Assembly (NCBI RefSeq): GCF_008011855.1
Contig: NZ_VOUX01000033.1
Location: forward strand, 620,001 to 684,000
Direction of reading: 5' to 3'
DNA: 64,000 bases
Origin: Serratia bockelmannii
GTDB taxonomy: Bacteria > Pseudomonadota > Gammaproteobacteria > Enterobacterales > Enterobacteriaceae
In this document: one piece after another, positions 36,353 to 44,683 of the stretch
Layout of the letters: each line of letters opens with the position of its first letter
Numbering within the stretch: position 1 is the stretch's first letter
Made by a program: the position numbers and the translations under genes
Notes under the pieces: model-generated
Database searches by the model: none
Told to the model about the DNA's origin: nothing
The model's input: only the letters and a program-made list of their open reading frames with translations

Positions 36353-36573
36353 GGGAAGATCTCCACGACCCGCCCCACCGCTTCAAGCTGTTCACCCTTC
36401 TCCCGAACAATGCCAAGAGAAGTACCATCCTGTTTCATCCAGTACTTATCGGCAAGGGTAATCAGTGCAAACGCCATTTTGATTACCTCGGTTTTTTCCA
36501 TCCCGTGACGCCGGGCGATATCGTTCAGATCATCATCAATTTTGTTCGATAACCGAATCGGCAAGCTGCGCAT
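36349..36573 (-). CDS. Ribbon-helix-helix (CopG-like) protein
   Basis: 74-residue protein. The N-terminal strand RSLPIRLSNKIDDDLNDIAR followed by HGMEKTEVIKMAFALITLA has the RHH pattern: an alternating strand with basic residues, helix 1, a turn, then helix 2. Usual roles are autorepressors of toxin-antitoxin operons or small regulators. A C-terminal EGEQLEAV.R.VEI region may bind a partner. Starts at 36573 after GGAGG at -8. It lies 107 bases downstream of the lipid operon on the same strand, so read-through is possible. Confidence 0.62.
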   Translation of the reverse strand: MRSLPIRLSNKIDDDLNDIARRHGMEKTEVIKMAFALITLADKYWMKQDGTSLGIVREKGEQLEAVGRVVEIFP

Positions 36574-36679
36574 AGTCCACCTCCTGTGGCCGTTGATTCA
36601 CAGAGGGAAAGTCTACTGGAAGGGCAAATATCGTTCAATTAGTGAACTGCGTAACGCCTCGCACAATCCGCATGCAACG

Positions 36680-37765
36680 CTAGTACGGCTTGCGGCCCAT
36701 CGCGCTGAGGAAGCGTTGCTGCAGACGCAACAGCTCCTCCAGTTCCAGCAGGCGGTAGTCGATGCCGAAACGCGGCGCCACCTCGCCGATGATGCGGCTC
36801 AGCGCCGGGTAATGGCGGTGGCTCCAGTGCGGGAACAGATGATGCGTCAAATGCAGGTTCGCCCCGCCGAGCCAGTACCCCAGCCAACGCGGCCGGGTCA
36901 GCCAGTCGAAGGTGGTGGCGAACACGTGGTGATACCAGCCGTGCGGCATCGTGCCCTGCGCCGGCGCCTGATAAAAGTTGGCCTTGGCCCAGTGGGTGCC
37001 GATGATCAACATCACGAACAGCAAGGAAGAAAGCATCTGGCTCAGCAAATAGACCAGCAGAATTTGCCCGATGCCGATAGCCGGCGGCAGCAGCCAGCAT
37101 GGGATCGCCAGCGCCAGCAGCAGGTGTGCCGCCTTACCCGCCAGAAACCCGCACCAGCCACGCACGCCCTGCTGCGCCATGCGCGCCGCCACGCGGGTGC
37201 GGCCCGCCCTGTCCAGCCAATCGAACAACCAGATGTAGTACGGGAACGTCAGCGCCGCCACCAGCGGCCAATAGTAACGCTGCGCGCGCATAAAGGGGCG
37301 CCAGCGCTGGAACGGCGTTTGCCGCAGCACGCCGTTGGCGTCGATGTCGGGATCGTAATGTTCGATATTGTTATGGGCATGGTGGAACAGCACGTGCCGC
37401 ACGCGCCAACAGTCGGGATCCAGCCCCAGCGGCACGCTCACCAGGGCGTTCAACCAGCGGTTGGCCCAGGGCCGACGGAAAAACGCGTTGTGCGAAGCAT
37501 CGTGCACCACGTTCACCGTCAGGAACATGCCGATAAAGATAAAACCGAAATAGCAGGCGAAAAACGCCCAGCAGTTTTGCTGCTGCAGGCTCAGCCCGTA
37601 ACACAGGCCGCACAGTGCCAGCAGCAGCGTCACCTTCGCCAGCATGCCGCCGTCGGCGAAACGGTGATCGCCGTTGGCCGCCAGATAGTGCTGGGCGGCC
37701 TGCATCAGCGCGCGATGCAACCCGCTGTCGTCGCGCCGATAGGCTAACGGACGCAGCGGTTTCAT
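36680..37765 (-). CDS. Fatty-acyl desaturase (membrane di-iron), copy 2
   Basis: 361-residue integral-membrane desaturase. It contains the histidine boxes HDASHN (HxxxH type), HHAHNNIEH (HxxHH type) and HLTHHLFP, plus hydrophobic helices around residues 45-85 and 195-240. The family introduces double bonds into acyl-lipid or acyl-CoA chains using O2 and a di-iron centre. It is the last gene of the eight-gene operon and its ATG overlaps the stop of the first desaturase. It is clearly paralogous to that neighbour, sharing the histidine boxes and the C-terminal RHYPAL..RF.YR pattern, so a tandem duplication is likely. Confidence 0.85.
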   Translation of the reverse strand: MKPLRPLAYRRDDSGLHRALMQAAQHYLAANGDHRFADGGMLAKVTLLLALCGLCYGLSLQQQNCWAFFACYFGFIFIGMFLTVNVVHDASHNAFFRRPWANRWLNALVSVPLGLDPDCWRVRHVLFHHAHNNIEHYDPDIDANGVLRQTPFQRWRPFMRAQRYYWPLVAALTFPYYIWLFDWLDRAGRTRVAARMAQQGVRGWCGFLAGKAAHLLLALAIPCWLLPPAIGIGQILLVYLLSQMLSSLLFVMLIIGTHWAKANFYQAPAQGTMPHGWYHHVFATTFDWLTRPRWLGYWLGGANLHLTHHLFPHWSHRHYPALSRIIGEVAPRFGIDYRLLELEELLRLQQRFLSAMGRKPY

Positions 37766-38844
37766 GGCTGCCCCATCCGCCGCAAGAAGCGCTGTTGCTG
37801 CGCCAGCAGTTCGCGATAGCCGATGCAGCGGTACGCCATGCCGTGCCGCTGTGCCACTTCCGCCACCGCAGCGGCCAGCGCCGGATAGTGGCGGTGATTC
37901 CAACCGGGAAACAGGTGATGGGTCAGGTGATAGTTCAGCCCGCCGGTCAGATGCTCCAGCCAGCGCGGTTCGGGCTGCCAGTCGCAGGCGGTGGCGAAAT
38001 TGTGCCGATACCAGCCTTGCGGCATGCTGTCGCCCGTCGGCGCCGGGTAAAACTCGGCCTGCGCCCAATGGGTGCCCAGCAGCAAGAACACCACCAGCAG
38101 CGAGGCGCACATCTGGCTGAGCGCGTAAGCCAGCAACACCCAGCCCCAGCCGATGCCGTGCAAGTGGCCCACGATCAGCGGCACCACCAGCACCAGCGCC
38201 AGATGCGCGAGCTTGCACAGCACGAACAGCGTCCAACCGCCGCGCCCCGCCAGCACGCGTTTTTCCCGCAGCGGCGTTTTATCGAGCCGATCGGACCAAT
38301 CGAAAATCCAGGCGATATAGGGCAAGGAGAGCGCGGCGATCAGCGGCCAGTACAGATGCTGATAGCGCATATGGGGCCGCCAGCGCTGGAAAGGCGTCTG
38401 GCGGAAAAAGCCGTTCTCTTCGGTGTCCAGATCGTAATGCTCCACGTTGGCGTAAACGTGGTGGTAATCCACGTGCCGCGTACGCCAATAGTCCGGATCG
38501 ACGCCCAGCGGCAGCGTCACCACCCGCCCCACCAGGCGATTGGCCCAGGGCGCACGCAGGAAGGCGTTATGCGAAGCATCGTGGTTGACGTTGACGTTGA
38601 GCAGCATACCCATGGTCACGAACAGGAAATAGCAGAGGAAAAACGCCCATGGCTGATGCTGCATCAGGCTGAGCGCGTAAAACCCGGCGCACAACACCAA
38701 CAACAGCGCGGCCTTGACCAGCCGCGCGGCATCGGCATAGCGATGATCGCCCACCAGGCAGGCGTGCGCCGCGCGCTTGAGATCGCGATGAAACGCCTGC
38801 TCGCCATCGGCGGGAAAACGCAGCGGCGGCAATGACTCAGCCAT
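37762..38844 (-). CDS. Fatty-acyl desaturase (membrane di-iron), copy 1
   Basis: 360-residue desaturase starting MAESLPPLRFPADGEQ. Box 1 is HDASHN, box 2 is HHVYANVEHYD, and box 3 is HLTHHLFPGWNHRHYP. Helices surround the boxes as usual for this family. The start overlaps the stop of the sterol-desaturase-like gene by eight bases. The near-identical architecture of copies 1 and 2 suggests two different double-bond positions, or a heteromer. The acyl carrier (lipid, CoA or ACP) is unknown. Confidence 0.85.
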   Translation of the reverse strand: MAESLPPLRFPADGEQAFHRDLKRAAHACLVGDHRYADAARLVKAALLLVLCAGFYALSLMQHQPWAFFLCYFLFVTMGMLLNVNVNHDASHNAFLRAPWANRLVGRVVTLPLGVDPDYWRTRHVDYHHVYANVEHYDLDTEENGFFRQTPFQRWRPHMRYQHLYWPLIAALSLPYIAWIFDWSDRLDKTPLREKRVLAGRGGWTLFVLCKLAHLALVLVVPLIVGHLHGIGWGWVLLAYALSQMCASLLVVFLLLGTHWAQAEFYPAPTGDSMPQGWYRHNFATACDWQPEPRWLEHLTGGLNYHLTHHLFPGWNHRHYPALAAAVAEVAQRHGMAYRCIGYRELLAQQQRFLRRMGQP

Positions 38845-39970
38845 GCGGTTCCTCCACGGCGGCCGATGCGGCCACTCGCCCCCAGCCCAGCGCGATGCAC
38901 AGGGCATGCAGCGCCACGGCGGCCATGGCGATATGCCAATAGCGCTGTGGCCAGCCAAGATAGCCGATAAACAGCAGCGGCATGCCCAGCGCGATCAGCA
39001 GCCAGACGGCGCTCGCCCACGGTCGCCCTTCCGTCATGCCGCCCAGCGCTACCGATCCCAACGCCAGCAGCACCAGCAGCGCCATTTGCGGCCAGCTGAT
39101 GTCGCCGTAACCATAGCCGTATTGGTAGACGTAGCCGACCACCAGCGTGAACAACAGCATGGCGCCGCTGAATACGCTGAGTGCCGAACGGCGGTCGCGT
39201 GGTCGGCCCGGCGCCGGGCGCCATGTCAGACGCAAATAGCGCAGGAACGGCAGATTACTCGCCCAGAACGGGTTGGCAGACGGCCTGTCACCGCTGACGC
39301 CATAGCTGAACGGCGTGGTCGGCAACGCCGGGCAGAAGGTGCCGAACAGCTTGTCCCAAAAGATAAAGCTGCCGCCGAAGTTCTTATTGGAATACGCCAT
39401 GTCCTTGACGTGGTGCACCCGGTGATGCGCCGGCGTGACCAGAATTTTTTCCAGCAGGCCGAGTTTCGGCGTCAGCGCATTGTGGTTAAACAGCTGAATG
39501 CTATAGTGAAAAATCGACACCGCGACGAACACCGACAGTGGTACGCCCGCCAACGCCAACAGTAAAAAGAACGGGATCGACGTCAGCGACGAATACCAGG
39601 AGTTGCGCACCCCCAGCGACAAATTAAAGTGCTCGCCCTGATGGTGCACCACGTGTACCGCCCACAGCACGCGGAAGCGGTGGTGCAGGCGATGCAGCCA
39701 GTAGAAACCGAAGTCCCACGCCAGCAGGGCGAACAGCCACATCAGCAGCGGCGGCCAGGCGTCCAGCAGCCCCAGGCTGAAATGCGCGGCCACGTAGCCG
39801 TAGCAGGTGATCTCCAGCCCGCGGAACAGCCACAGCATGATATGGCCGGAGTTCAGGTTGAACACCAGATCGTGCCAGTTGACCGGCTCACGGCGCCCCC
39901 ACTGCAGCGCCACCGCCTCGGCCACCACGATGAACAGCATGAACACTATCGGCAACGCCAGATCGCTCAT
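38837..39970 (-). CDS. Sterol desaturase/fatty-acid hydroxylase superfamily protein
   Basis: 377-residue membrane protein of the FA_hydroxylase family. The N-terminal half holds the di-iron histidine motifs: FYWLHRLHHRF, HVVHHQGEHFN and HHRVHHV, flanked by about four helices. The C-terminal half has three to four extra hydrophobic segments, an extension seen in some bacterial members. The family hydroxylates or desaturates lipids, including sterols, alkylglycerols and hydroxy fatty acids. ATGA overlap with the PAP2 gene upstream. With two desaturases downstream this gives three O2-dependent lipid-modifying enzymes in one operon. Confidence 0.82.
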   Translation of the reverse strand: MSDLALPIVFMLFIVVAEAVALQWGRREPVNWHDLVFNLNSGHIMLWLFRGLEITCYGYVAAHFSLGLLDAWPPLLMWLFALLAWDFGFYWLHRLHHRFRVLWAVHVVHHQGEHFNLSLGVRNSWYSSLTSIPFFLLLALAGVPLSVFVAVSIFHYSIQLFNHNALTPKLGLLEKILVTPAHHRVHHVKDMAYSNKNFGGSFIFWDKLFGTFCPALPTTPFSYGVSGDRPSANPFWASNLPFLRYLRLTWRPAPGRPRDRRSALSVFSGAMLLFTLVVGYVYQYGYGYGDISWPQMALLVLLALGSVALGGMTEGRPWASAVWLLIALGMPLLFIGYLGWPQRYWHIAMAAVALHALCIALGWGRVAASAAVEEPHG

Positions 39971-40584
39971 CCCATTTCTCCTTTAACCACGCGCCTGCGC
40001 AGGGCCTTTATACGCAGCGCCAGCCCACCGGCGCATAGCGCCAGCAAGGCGCCACCTGCCAAATCGACAAACAAGTGACGGCGCAGCTGCAGAATGGAGA
40101 ACGCGATCGCCACGCCCCACAGCATCCACAGCGCCGTCCGCATTTTGCGCTCGCCGTCGCTCAGCGCCCACACCGCCAGCACCGTCAGCGCCATGTGCAA
40201 CGAAGGCAGGCAGTTCTGCGCCGAATCCACCTGAGTTAACGCCGCCAGCAGCTGCGCGCTGAGCCCAACGCCCTCGTTCTGCGGATAGGCCATGGTGGTC
40301 GGCCACAGCAGGTAAACCGCTCCGGCGCCCAGCGCCGTCAGCTGCATCGCCAGCGTCAGCCATTTGATTCGCCGCAGCGGCGCCAGCAAATAGCCTGCCG
40401 GGACGATGAGAAAAAACGACAGATAGAGCCAAATGGCCGCCGGGTTAAACGGGATCGCCCGGTCAAGCGCCGACGGCGGCAACAGGGTTCCCGCCCCCTG
40501 CAGGCGATCGGTCAGGCTATACACGACCCCGACCGTCCCCCAGCCGAGCAACATGTGCCCTAGCCTGAACAGCGTATTTTTCAT
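39967..40584 (-). CDS. PAP2-superfamily membrane enzyme, IPC-synthase-like
   Basis: 205-residue polytopic membrane protein with about six helices. It has the PAP2 catalytic features NCLPSLHMAL (second motif, Ser-x-His type) and RRHLFVDLAGG (third motif, His...Asp). The first classical KxxxxxxRP motif is not apparent. That pattern is closer to the PAP2_3/inositol-phosphoceramide-synthase-like branch, which transfers phosphoryl head groups between lipids, than to simple lipid phosphatases. The start at 40584 overlaps the stop of the adenylating enzyme gene. A far longer in-frame region upstream is a shadow of that gene. Confidence 0.7.
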   Translation of the reverse strand: MKNTLFRLGHMLLGWGTVGVVYSLTDRLQGAGTLLPPSALDRAIPFNPAAIWLYLSFFLIVPAGYLLAPLRRIKWLTLAMQLTALGAGAVYLLWPTTMAYPQNEGVGLSAQLLAALTQVDSAQNCLPSLHMALTVLAVWALSDGERKMRTALWMLWGVAIAFSILQLRRHLFVDLAGGALLALCAGGLALRIKALRRRVVKGEMG

Positions 40585-41867
40585 GTTTCCTCCGCCTGGC
40601 GCACGATGCGCCGCCGCTTGCGATCGAACTGCGGCAATACCGCCTGCACCGTCAGCCGCCATTCGAGCCGATCGGTGGCGATGCCCTGGCGAGCGAACAG
40701 CGCGATCAGCTGCGCCTGGCAGTGCGCCAATTCCGCTTGGCTGCAATCGGCAATCAGCTCCAGCCGCTGCTCGCCGCGCTGGATCAGGCGGTAATCGCTG
40801 GTCAGCGGCAACGCATTGGCGATCGTCCGGCTGCAGGCATCGGCGAACACCGCCTGCGGTTGCCGCTGCGCATCGGGTAACATCAGCTGATCGTCGCGCC
40901 GCCCTTCGATACGCGCAATCGCCCGCGTCGGTTGCCCGCATGGGCAGGGTTCCTGGCGCAGCACCAATACATCATCCAGCCGATAGCGCACGATCGGCTG
41001 CGTACTGCGGGTAAAGTCGGTGATCAGCGGCGTGAAGCGCAGTTCGTCGATCCACTGCGGTTCGATATGCAAAAACTCTTCGTTCAGATGCAGCGTGCCG
41101 TGCGCGCAGGTAGCGGCCAGGAACCCCTCGGTGGCCTGATATACTTCGCCAACCGCCGGAAACACCTGCAGCAGCAGGCGGCGATCCTGTTCTTCCAACA
41201 CCTCGGCGACCGAGATCGCTTTTTTGACCGGCAGCGTCACCTGCCCGGCCAGCACCGCCAGCGCCAGGGCGCGCAGCACCTGCGCCGGCGCCACGATGAT
41301 GCTGGGCGCCTGCCGTTCCAAGGCGGGCAGATGCGCACTGAACGGCGCGAGCAGATCGTAAAACGCCAGGCTCAGCCAACGGTTGTTCACGCTGTGATAG
41401 AGGTTATTGTCCGCCCGCAGAAACAGCGCAACGCGCTCGCCGGCCAACAGCCCGTCCGGCAGCATTTTCGCCAGCATGCCGCCGGCCCACACCTGCTGTT
41501 CGCGCGGGCTGACGACAAACACGCCGCGCTGCCCGGAGGTGCCGGACGACAATCCGACGCTGTAGCGCCCGATCTTCGGCGTGAAATCGCGATCCGCCTC
41601 GCTGCGCTGCGCGCAGGCCAGCACCGCATCGCGCTGCAGCCCGGCGGTATTCATCCGGTCGAACTGCGCCATCATCAGCGCCTTGTCCATCTGCGGCCAT
41701 TCGGCGAACGGCCGGCGGCTGAACCGCTGAAAATAGGGGCTCTTGCTCAGCACCCGGCGGGCAAAGCCCGTGAGCTGCCGGGCCTGATACGCCTCCAGCG
41801 CCGCACGATCGCCAAAGCGCAGGCGTCGGGCGCGGAAATAGTGCCAAAGGGTCATGAAGGGGATCAC
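40581..41867 (-). CDS. PaaK/coenzyme F390 synthetase-like adenylating enzyme
   Basis: 428-residue member of the ANL adenylate-forming superfamily, PaaK/F390-synthetase branch. The phosphate-binding loop is LSSGTSGQRGVFVVS, the adenine motif appears at YQATEGFLAATC, and the ribose-binding region at VRYRLDDVLVLR, followed by CPCGQPTRAIARIEGR. Such enzymes activate an acid as acyl-AMP and often transfer it to CoA. The lack of a classic OleC N-terminus argues against assigning OleC. It overlaps its neighbours by four bases on each side. Start at 41867, or the Met five codons later. Confidence 0.8.
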   Translation of the reverse strand: MIPFMTLWHYFRARRLRFGDRAALEAYQARQLTGFARRVLSKSPYFQRFSRRPFAEWPQMDKALMMAQFDRMNTAGLQRDAVLACAQRSEADRDFTPKIGRYSVGLSSGTSGQRGVFVVSPREQQVWAGGMLAKMLPDGLLAGERVALFLRADNNLYHSVNNRWLSLAFYDLLAPFSAHLPALERQAPSIIVAPAQVLRALALAVLAGQVTLPVKKAISVAEVLEEQDRRLLLQVFPAVGEVYQATEGFLAATCAHGTLHLNEEFLHIEPQWIDELRFTPLITDFTRSTQPIVRYRLDDVLVLRQEPCPCGQPTRAIARIEGRRDDQLMLPDAQRQPQAVFADACSRTIANALPLTSDYRLIQRGEQRLELIADCSQAELAHCQAQLIALFARQGIATDRLEWRLTVQAVLPQFDRKRRRIVRQAEET

Positions 41868-42670
41868 AGGTCCCCCTCATGACACAGCAAAATGTTGACC
41901 TGGCCGCCCGCCCACAGCTGGTTGAGCCGCTCCAGCGTGCGGGTGTACGCCGCCGCGTCGTCCATCACCAGATTGGCCAGGCGCGAAGGCCCGCGCAGCG
42001 TCTGGTAGCTCTGCGGCGACCAGGCGGCGTCGCTGGCCAGCAGTGTCCAACCGGCATCGATGAGGATAAAGGCGCCGATATGGCCGGCCGCATGCCCCGG
42101 CAGCGGCACCAGCACGATCTGCCCTTCGCTGCCCGGCAGCACGTAACCGCGATCGAACGGCACCAGCAGCGCGGGCAACGCCACCGAGGGAAAAGCCTCC
42201 ATAAACTGCAGGCGGCTCTCGAAGTCCGCCGGGATCAGGCCGGGAATAAAGGCGCGCTTCAGCGCCGCAAAACCGCGCAGCCCACGGGTTTGCTGCCAGC
42301 CTTCGCCAGAGCAAATAAAGTCGAGTTGGCTGAAATCCTGCAGCCCGGCGATGTGATCCGCGTGAAAATGCGAGACGATCAGCGCCTGGATGTCACCTTC
42401 GGTGTAACCGGCTTCGCGCAGCTGGTGCGCCAACGACTCGGCGGGATCGAAATAGACCGGCGTCATGCGGCGGTAAAGGCTGAACAGCCCCGACTGCGTG
42501 TGCTGCTGAAAATAATGCGCGTAGCCGGTATCCCACAGCCAGCGGCGCTCCCCTACCTCCAGCAGATAGGCGCGCGCCGGGAATTTGCACACCCGGAACC
42601 CGGCGCCGCGCAGCGCCATGCAGCCGATATGCGTGCAATAGCCCACTTCAAAAACGGTGACTTTAGCCAT
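41864..42670 (-). CDS. MBL-fold hydrolase, AHL-lactonase-like
   Basis: 268-residue metallo-beta-lactamase-fold protein with the motif HFHADHIAGL, then GHAAGHIG and ASDAAWSP, the dinuclear zinc ligand order of quorum-quenching lactonases (AiiA/AttM type). The N-terminus reads MAKVTVFEVGYCTHIGCMAL. Context suggests hydrolysis of an ester, thioester or lactone intermediate rather than quorum quenching. It overlaps the OleD-like gene by eight bases. Cytoplasmic, with no signal peptide. Confidence 0.8.
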   Translation of the reverse strand: MAKVTVFEVGYCTHIGCMALRGAGFRVCKFPARAYLLEVGERRWLWDTGYAHYFQQHTQSGLFSLYRRMTPVYFDPAESLAHQLREAGYTEGDIQALIVSHFHADHIAGLQDFSQLDFICSGEGWQQTRGLRGFAALKRAFIPGLIPADFESRLQFMEAFPSVALPALLVPFDRGYVLPGSEGQIVLVPLPGHAAGHIGAFILIDAGWTLLASDAAWSPQSYQTLRGPSRLANLVMDDAAAYTRTLERLNQLWAGGQVNILLCHEGDL

Positions 42671-43679
42671 GTTGTCCGCCTCCTTGCTGCCGCAGCCATT
42701 CGCCGGTCAGGCGGATCCCCTCTTCCATCGAGTAACGCGGCCGATAGCCCAGCTCTTCGATCGCGCGGGTCTGGCTCAGGGTCATGTCGAAATGCACCGC
42801 CGCCACGCTGTAGCGCGTCAGCATCGGTTCCTTGCCGCTCAGGCTTGCCCACAGCTCCATGCCGCCGGCCAGCGTATGCAGCAGCGGATAGGGCACGGCC
42901 TGCAGCCGGTAGCGCAGCCCCAGCGCCTGGCGCAGCAGCGCATCCAGCATCTCCGCCAGCCGCTGCGGTTGGTGGTTGGTGATGTTGTACACGGCGCCGG
43001 ACGGCAATCCGCGCTGCCGGCTGGCCAGCTCCATGGCGTGCACCACGTTGGGAGCGAAGGTCAGATCCAGCAACGCCTGCCCGCCGCCGGGCAATCGCAA
43101 TACGCCGCGATCGCGTTCGAGCTGCTGCAACAGCCGCGGCACGATCACCCGATCGTGCGGGCCAAACAGGCCGCGCGGCCGCAGCATAATGTAGGTGGTT
43201 TGCGGATAGATCTTCGCCTGCGCCAACAGGCGCTGTTCGGCCGCATACTTGCTGGCGGCATAGTGATTGGCGAAGCGCCGGGCACGGTAACCCTCGTCAA
43301 GATCGTAATGCGGCTGAAAATCGAAGTAGATTGCCGGCGTGGAGATATGCACGAAGCGCCGCACGCCACAGCGCCCCGCCGCCTCCGCCAGCTTCTCCGT
43401 CGCTGCGGCGTTGATGCGGTGAAATTCCGCCTTGCTGCCCCAGGGCGAAGACTTGGCCGCACAGTGCCACACCCACTCGCAGTCGGTCACCAGCTCCCGA
43501 CATTGCTGCGGCGTGGCCTGCGCCAGATCGAGCGCACAAAACTCGGCGCCCAGCTGACGCAGCGTTGCGCCGGCCCGTTCATCGCGGCCGGTGGCGCGCA
43601 CCTGATGTCCGGCCTCCAGCAACCACTGCGCCGCGTTGCGTCCCAGCCCGCTGGTCGCCCCGGTGACCAGCACCCTCAT
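42663..43679 (-). CDS. NAD(P)-dependent epimerase/dehydrogenase, OleD-like
   Basis: 338-residue extended SDR with the Rossmann motif TGATSGLGRN (residues 7-16), HCAAKSSPWG, the active-site Ser/Thr then YAASKYAAEQ (Tyr-x3-Lys), LRPRGLFGPHD and LSGKEPMLTRY. The run AAK..WG, STPAIYF, LRPR.L.GP.D.(IV)PRL, KEP.LTR and Y.P..S.EEGI closely follows bacterial OleD, which reduces a 2-alkyl-3-ketoacid, and 3-beta-hydroxysteroid dehydrogenases. It lies next to a KAS III like oleA-oleD pairs, although OleB and OleC are not seen. The match is from memory. Confidence 0.78.
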   Translation of the reverse strand: MRVLVTGATSGLGRNAAQWLLEAGHQVRATGRDERAGATLRQLGAEFCALDLAQATPQQCRELVTDCEWVWHCAAKSSPWGSKAEFHRINAAATEKLAEAAGRCGVRRFVHISTPAIYFDFQPHYDLDEGYRARRFANHYAASKYAAEQRLLAQAKIYPQTTYIMLRPRGLFGPHDRVIVPRLLQQLERDRGVLRLPGGGQALLDLTFAPNVVHAMELASRQRGLPSGAVYNITNHQPQRLAEMLDALLRQALGLRYRLQAVPYPLLHTLAGGMELWASLSGKEPMLTRYSVAAVHFDMTLSQTRAIEELGYRPRYSMEEGIRLTGEWLRQQGGGQHG

Positions 43680-44683
43680 GGCAGCAACACCATGCCGGCC
43701 AGCGCCAGCCCGGCGGCGGTGCCGATCAGCATCACCGGCTGACCGGGATTGAAGCGCCCGGTGGTCGCAGCGGCATGCAGCGCCGTCGGGATGGACGCCG
43801 CCACCTGATTGCCATGATGGCGGTAGATGTCGACCAGCGCCTCGCTGGAGACGTGCAGCCGCTTGCGCATATGTTCGAGCGACAGATGGCTGGCCTGATG
43901 CGGCACCACGGTGGCGATCTGGGCCAGGGTCAGGCCGCTGGCGTTCAGCAGCCGGTCGAGGTAGCCCTCAATCAGCGCCGACGCCTGACGGAACAGCGGC
44001 TTGCCCTGCATATGAAACAGGAAGTCTTGCTCACACATGCCGGCGCGCGGGTTACGACGCGTACCGCCGGCGCGGATCTCGCACAGTTCGCTGCCGGCGG
44101 GATAGGTTTCCACCAGGCTGGCGAGGATACCGCTCGCGCCGTCGCCGCACTCCACAATGGCGCAGGCGGCACCATCGCCGAAAATCAGCGACGACTCTTC
44201 GTGCTGCCAGTCGATGCCGCGTGAAGCGAGATCCGCCGAAACGATGGCGATACGCCGATACGTCCCGGCGTTCAACAGCCCCGCCGCCACCTGCAGCGCA
44301 GAGATAAAGCTGACGCAGCTGCTGTTGATGTCGAAGCCCGGCGTGCCCGCCGCCAGCCCCGCCACCTTGAGAATATGCGCGGCGGTGCATGGCAGCGCCT
44401 GCACCGATATCGCCGAGGCGGAGATCAGCAGGTCAATGGAAGCTGCCGGGATGGCGTGGCGAGCCAGCGCATCTTGCAGCGCAGCGGCAGCGAGTTCGGC
44501 CTGGCTGGCATCGTCGGCGGCGTGATAGCGGCAAACGATGCCCGAGCGTTTTTCAACGTAGCCGGCCGGTTTCCCCAGGCGAGCGTCGAGCGTAGAAGAC
44601 GCCACGCGGTTGGGCGGCAACGCGGCCCCGGTGGCAATGATTTTCAGAGGCAACAGCTCGGGTGAGCGACATTGTGTGGTCAT
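43676..44683 (-). CDS. 3-oxoacyl-ACP synthase III family protein (KAS III/OleA-like)
   Basis: 335-residue thiolase-fold condensing enzyme with the Cys-His-Asn triad of KAS III: Cys123 (NSSCVSF), His262 (PHQASH) and Asn292 (HHGNQVAAS). It initiates or performs a Claisen condensation of two acyl thioesters. Asn292 sits in GNQVAAS instead of the housekeeping GNTSAAS, so it is not the fabH of fatty-acid synthesis. First gene of the operon. The ATG at 44683 has no visible ribosome-binding site, so translation may start at a later GTG or TTG. Substrate is probably acyl-CoA or acyl-ACP. Confidence 0.82.
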   Translation of the reverse strand: MTTQCRSPELLPLKIIATGAALPPNRVASSTLDARLGKPAGYVEKRSGIVCRYHAADDASQAELAAAALQDALARHAIPAASIDLLISASAISVQALPCTAAHILKVAGLAAGTPGFDINSSCVSFISALQVAAGLLNAGTYRRIAIVSADLASRGIDWQHEESSLIFGDGAACAIVECGDGASGILASLVETYPAGSELCEIRAGGTRRNPRAGMCEQDFLFHMQGKPLFRQASALIEGYLDRLLNASGLTLAQIATVVPHQASHLSLEHMRKRLHVSSEALVDIYRHHGNQVAASIPTALHAAATTGRFNPGQPVMLIGTAAGLALAGMVLLP

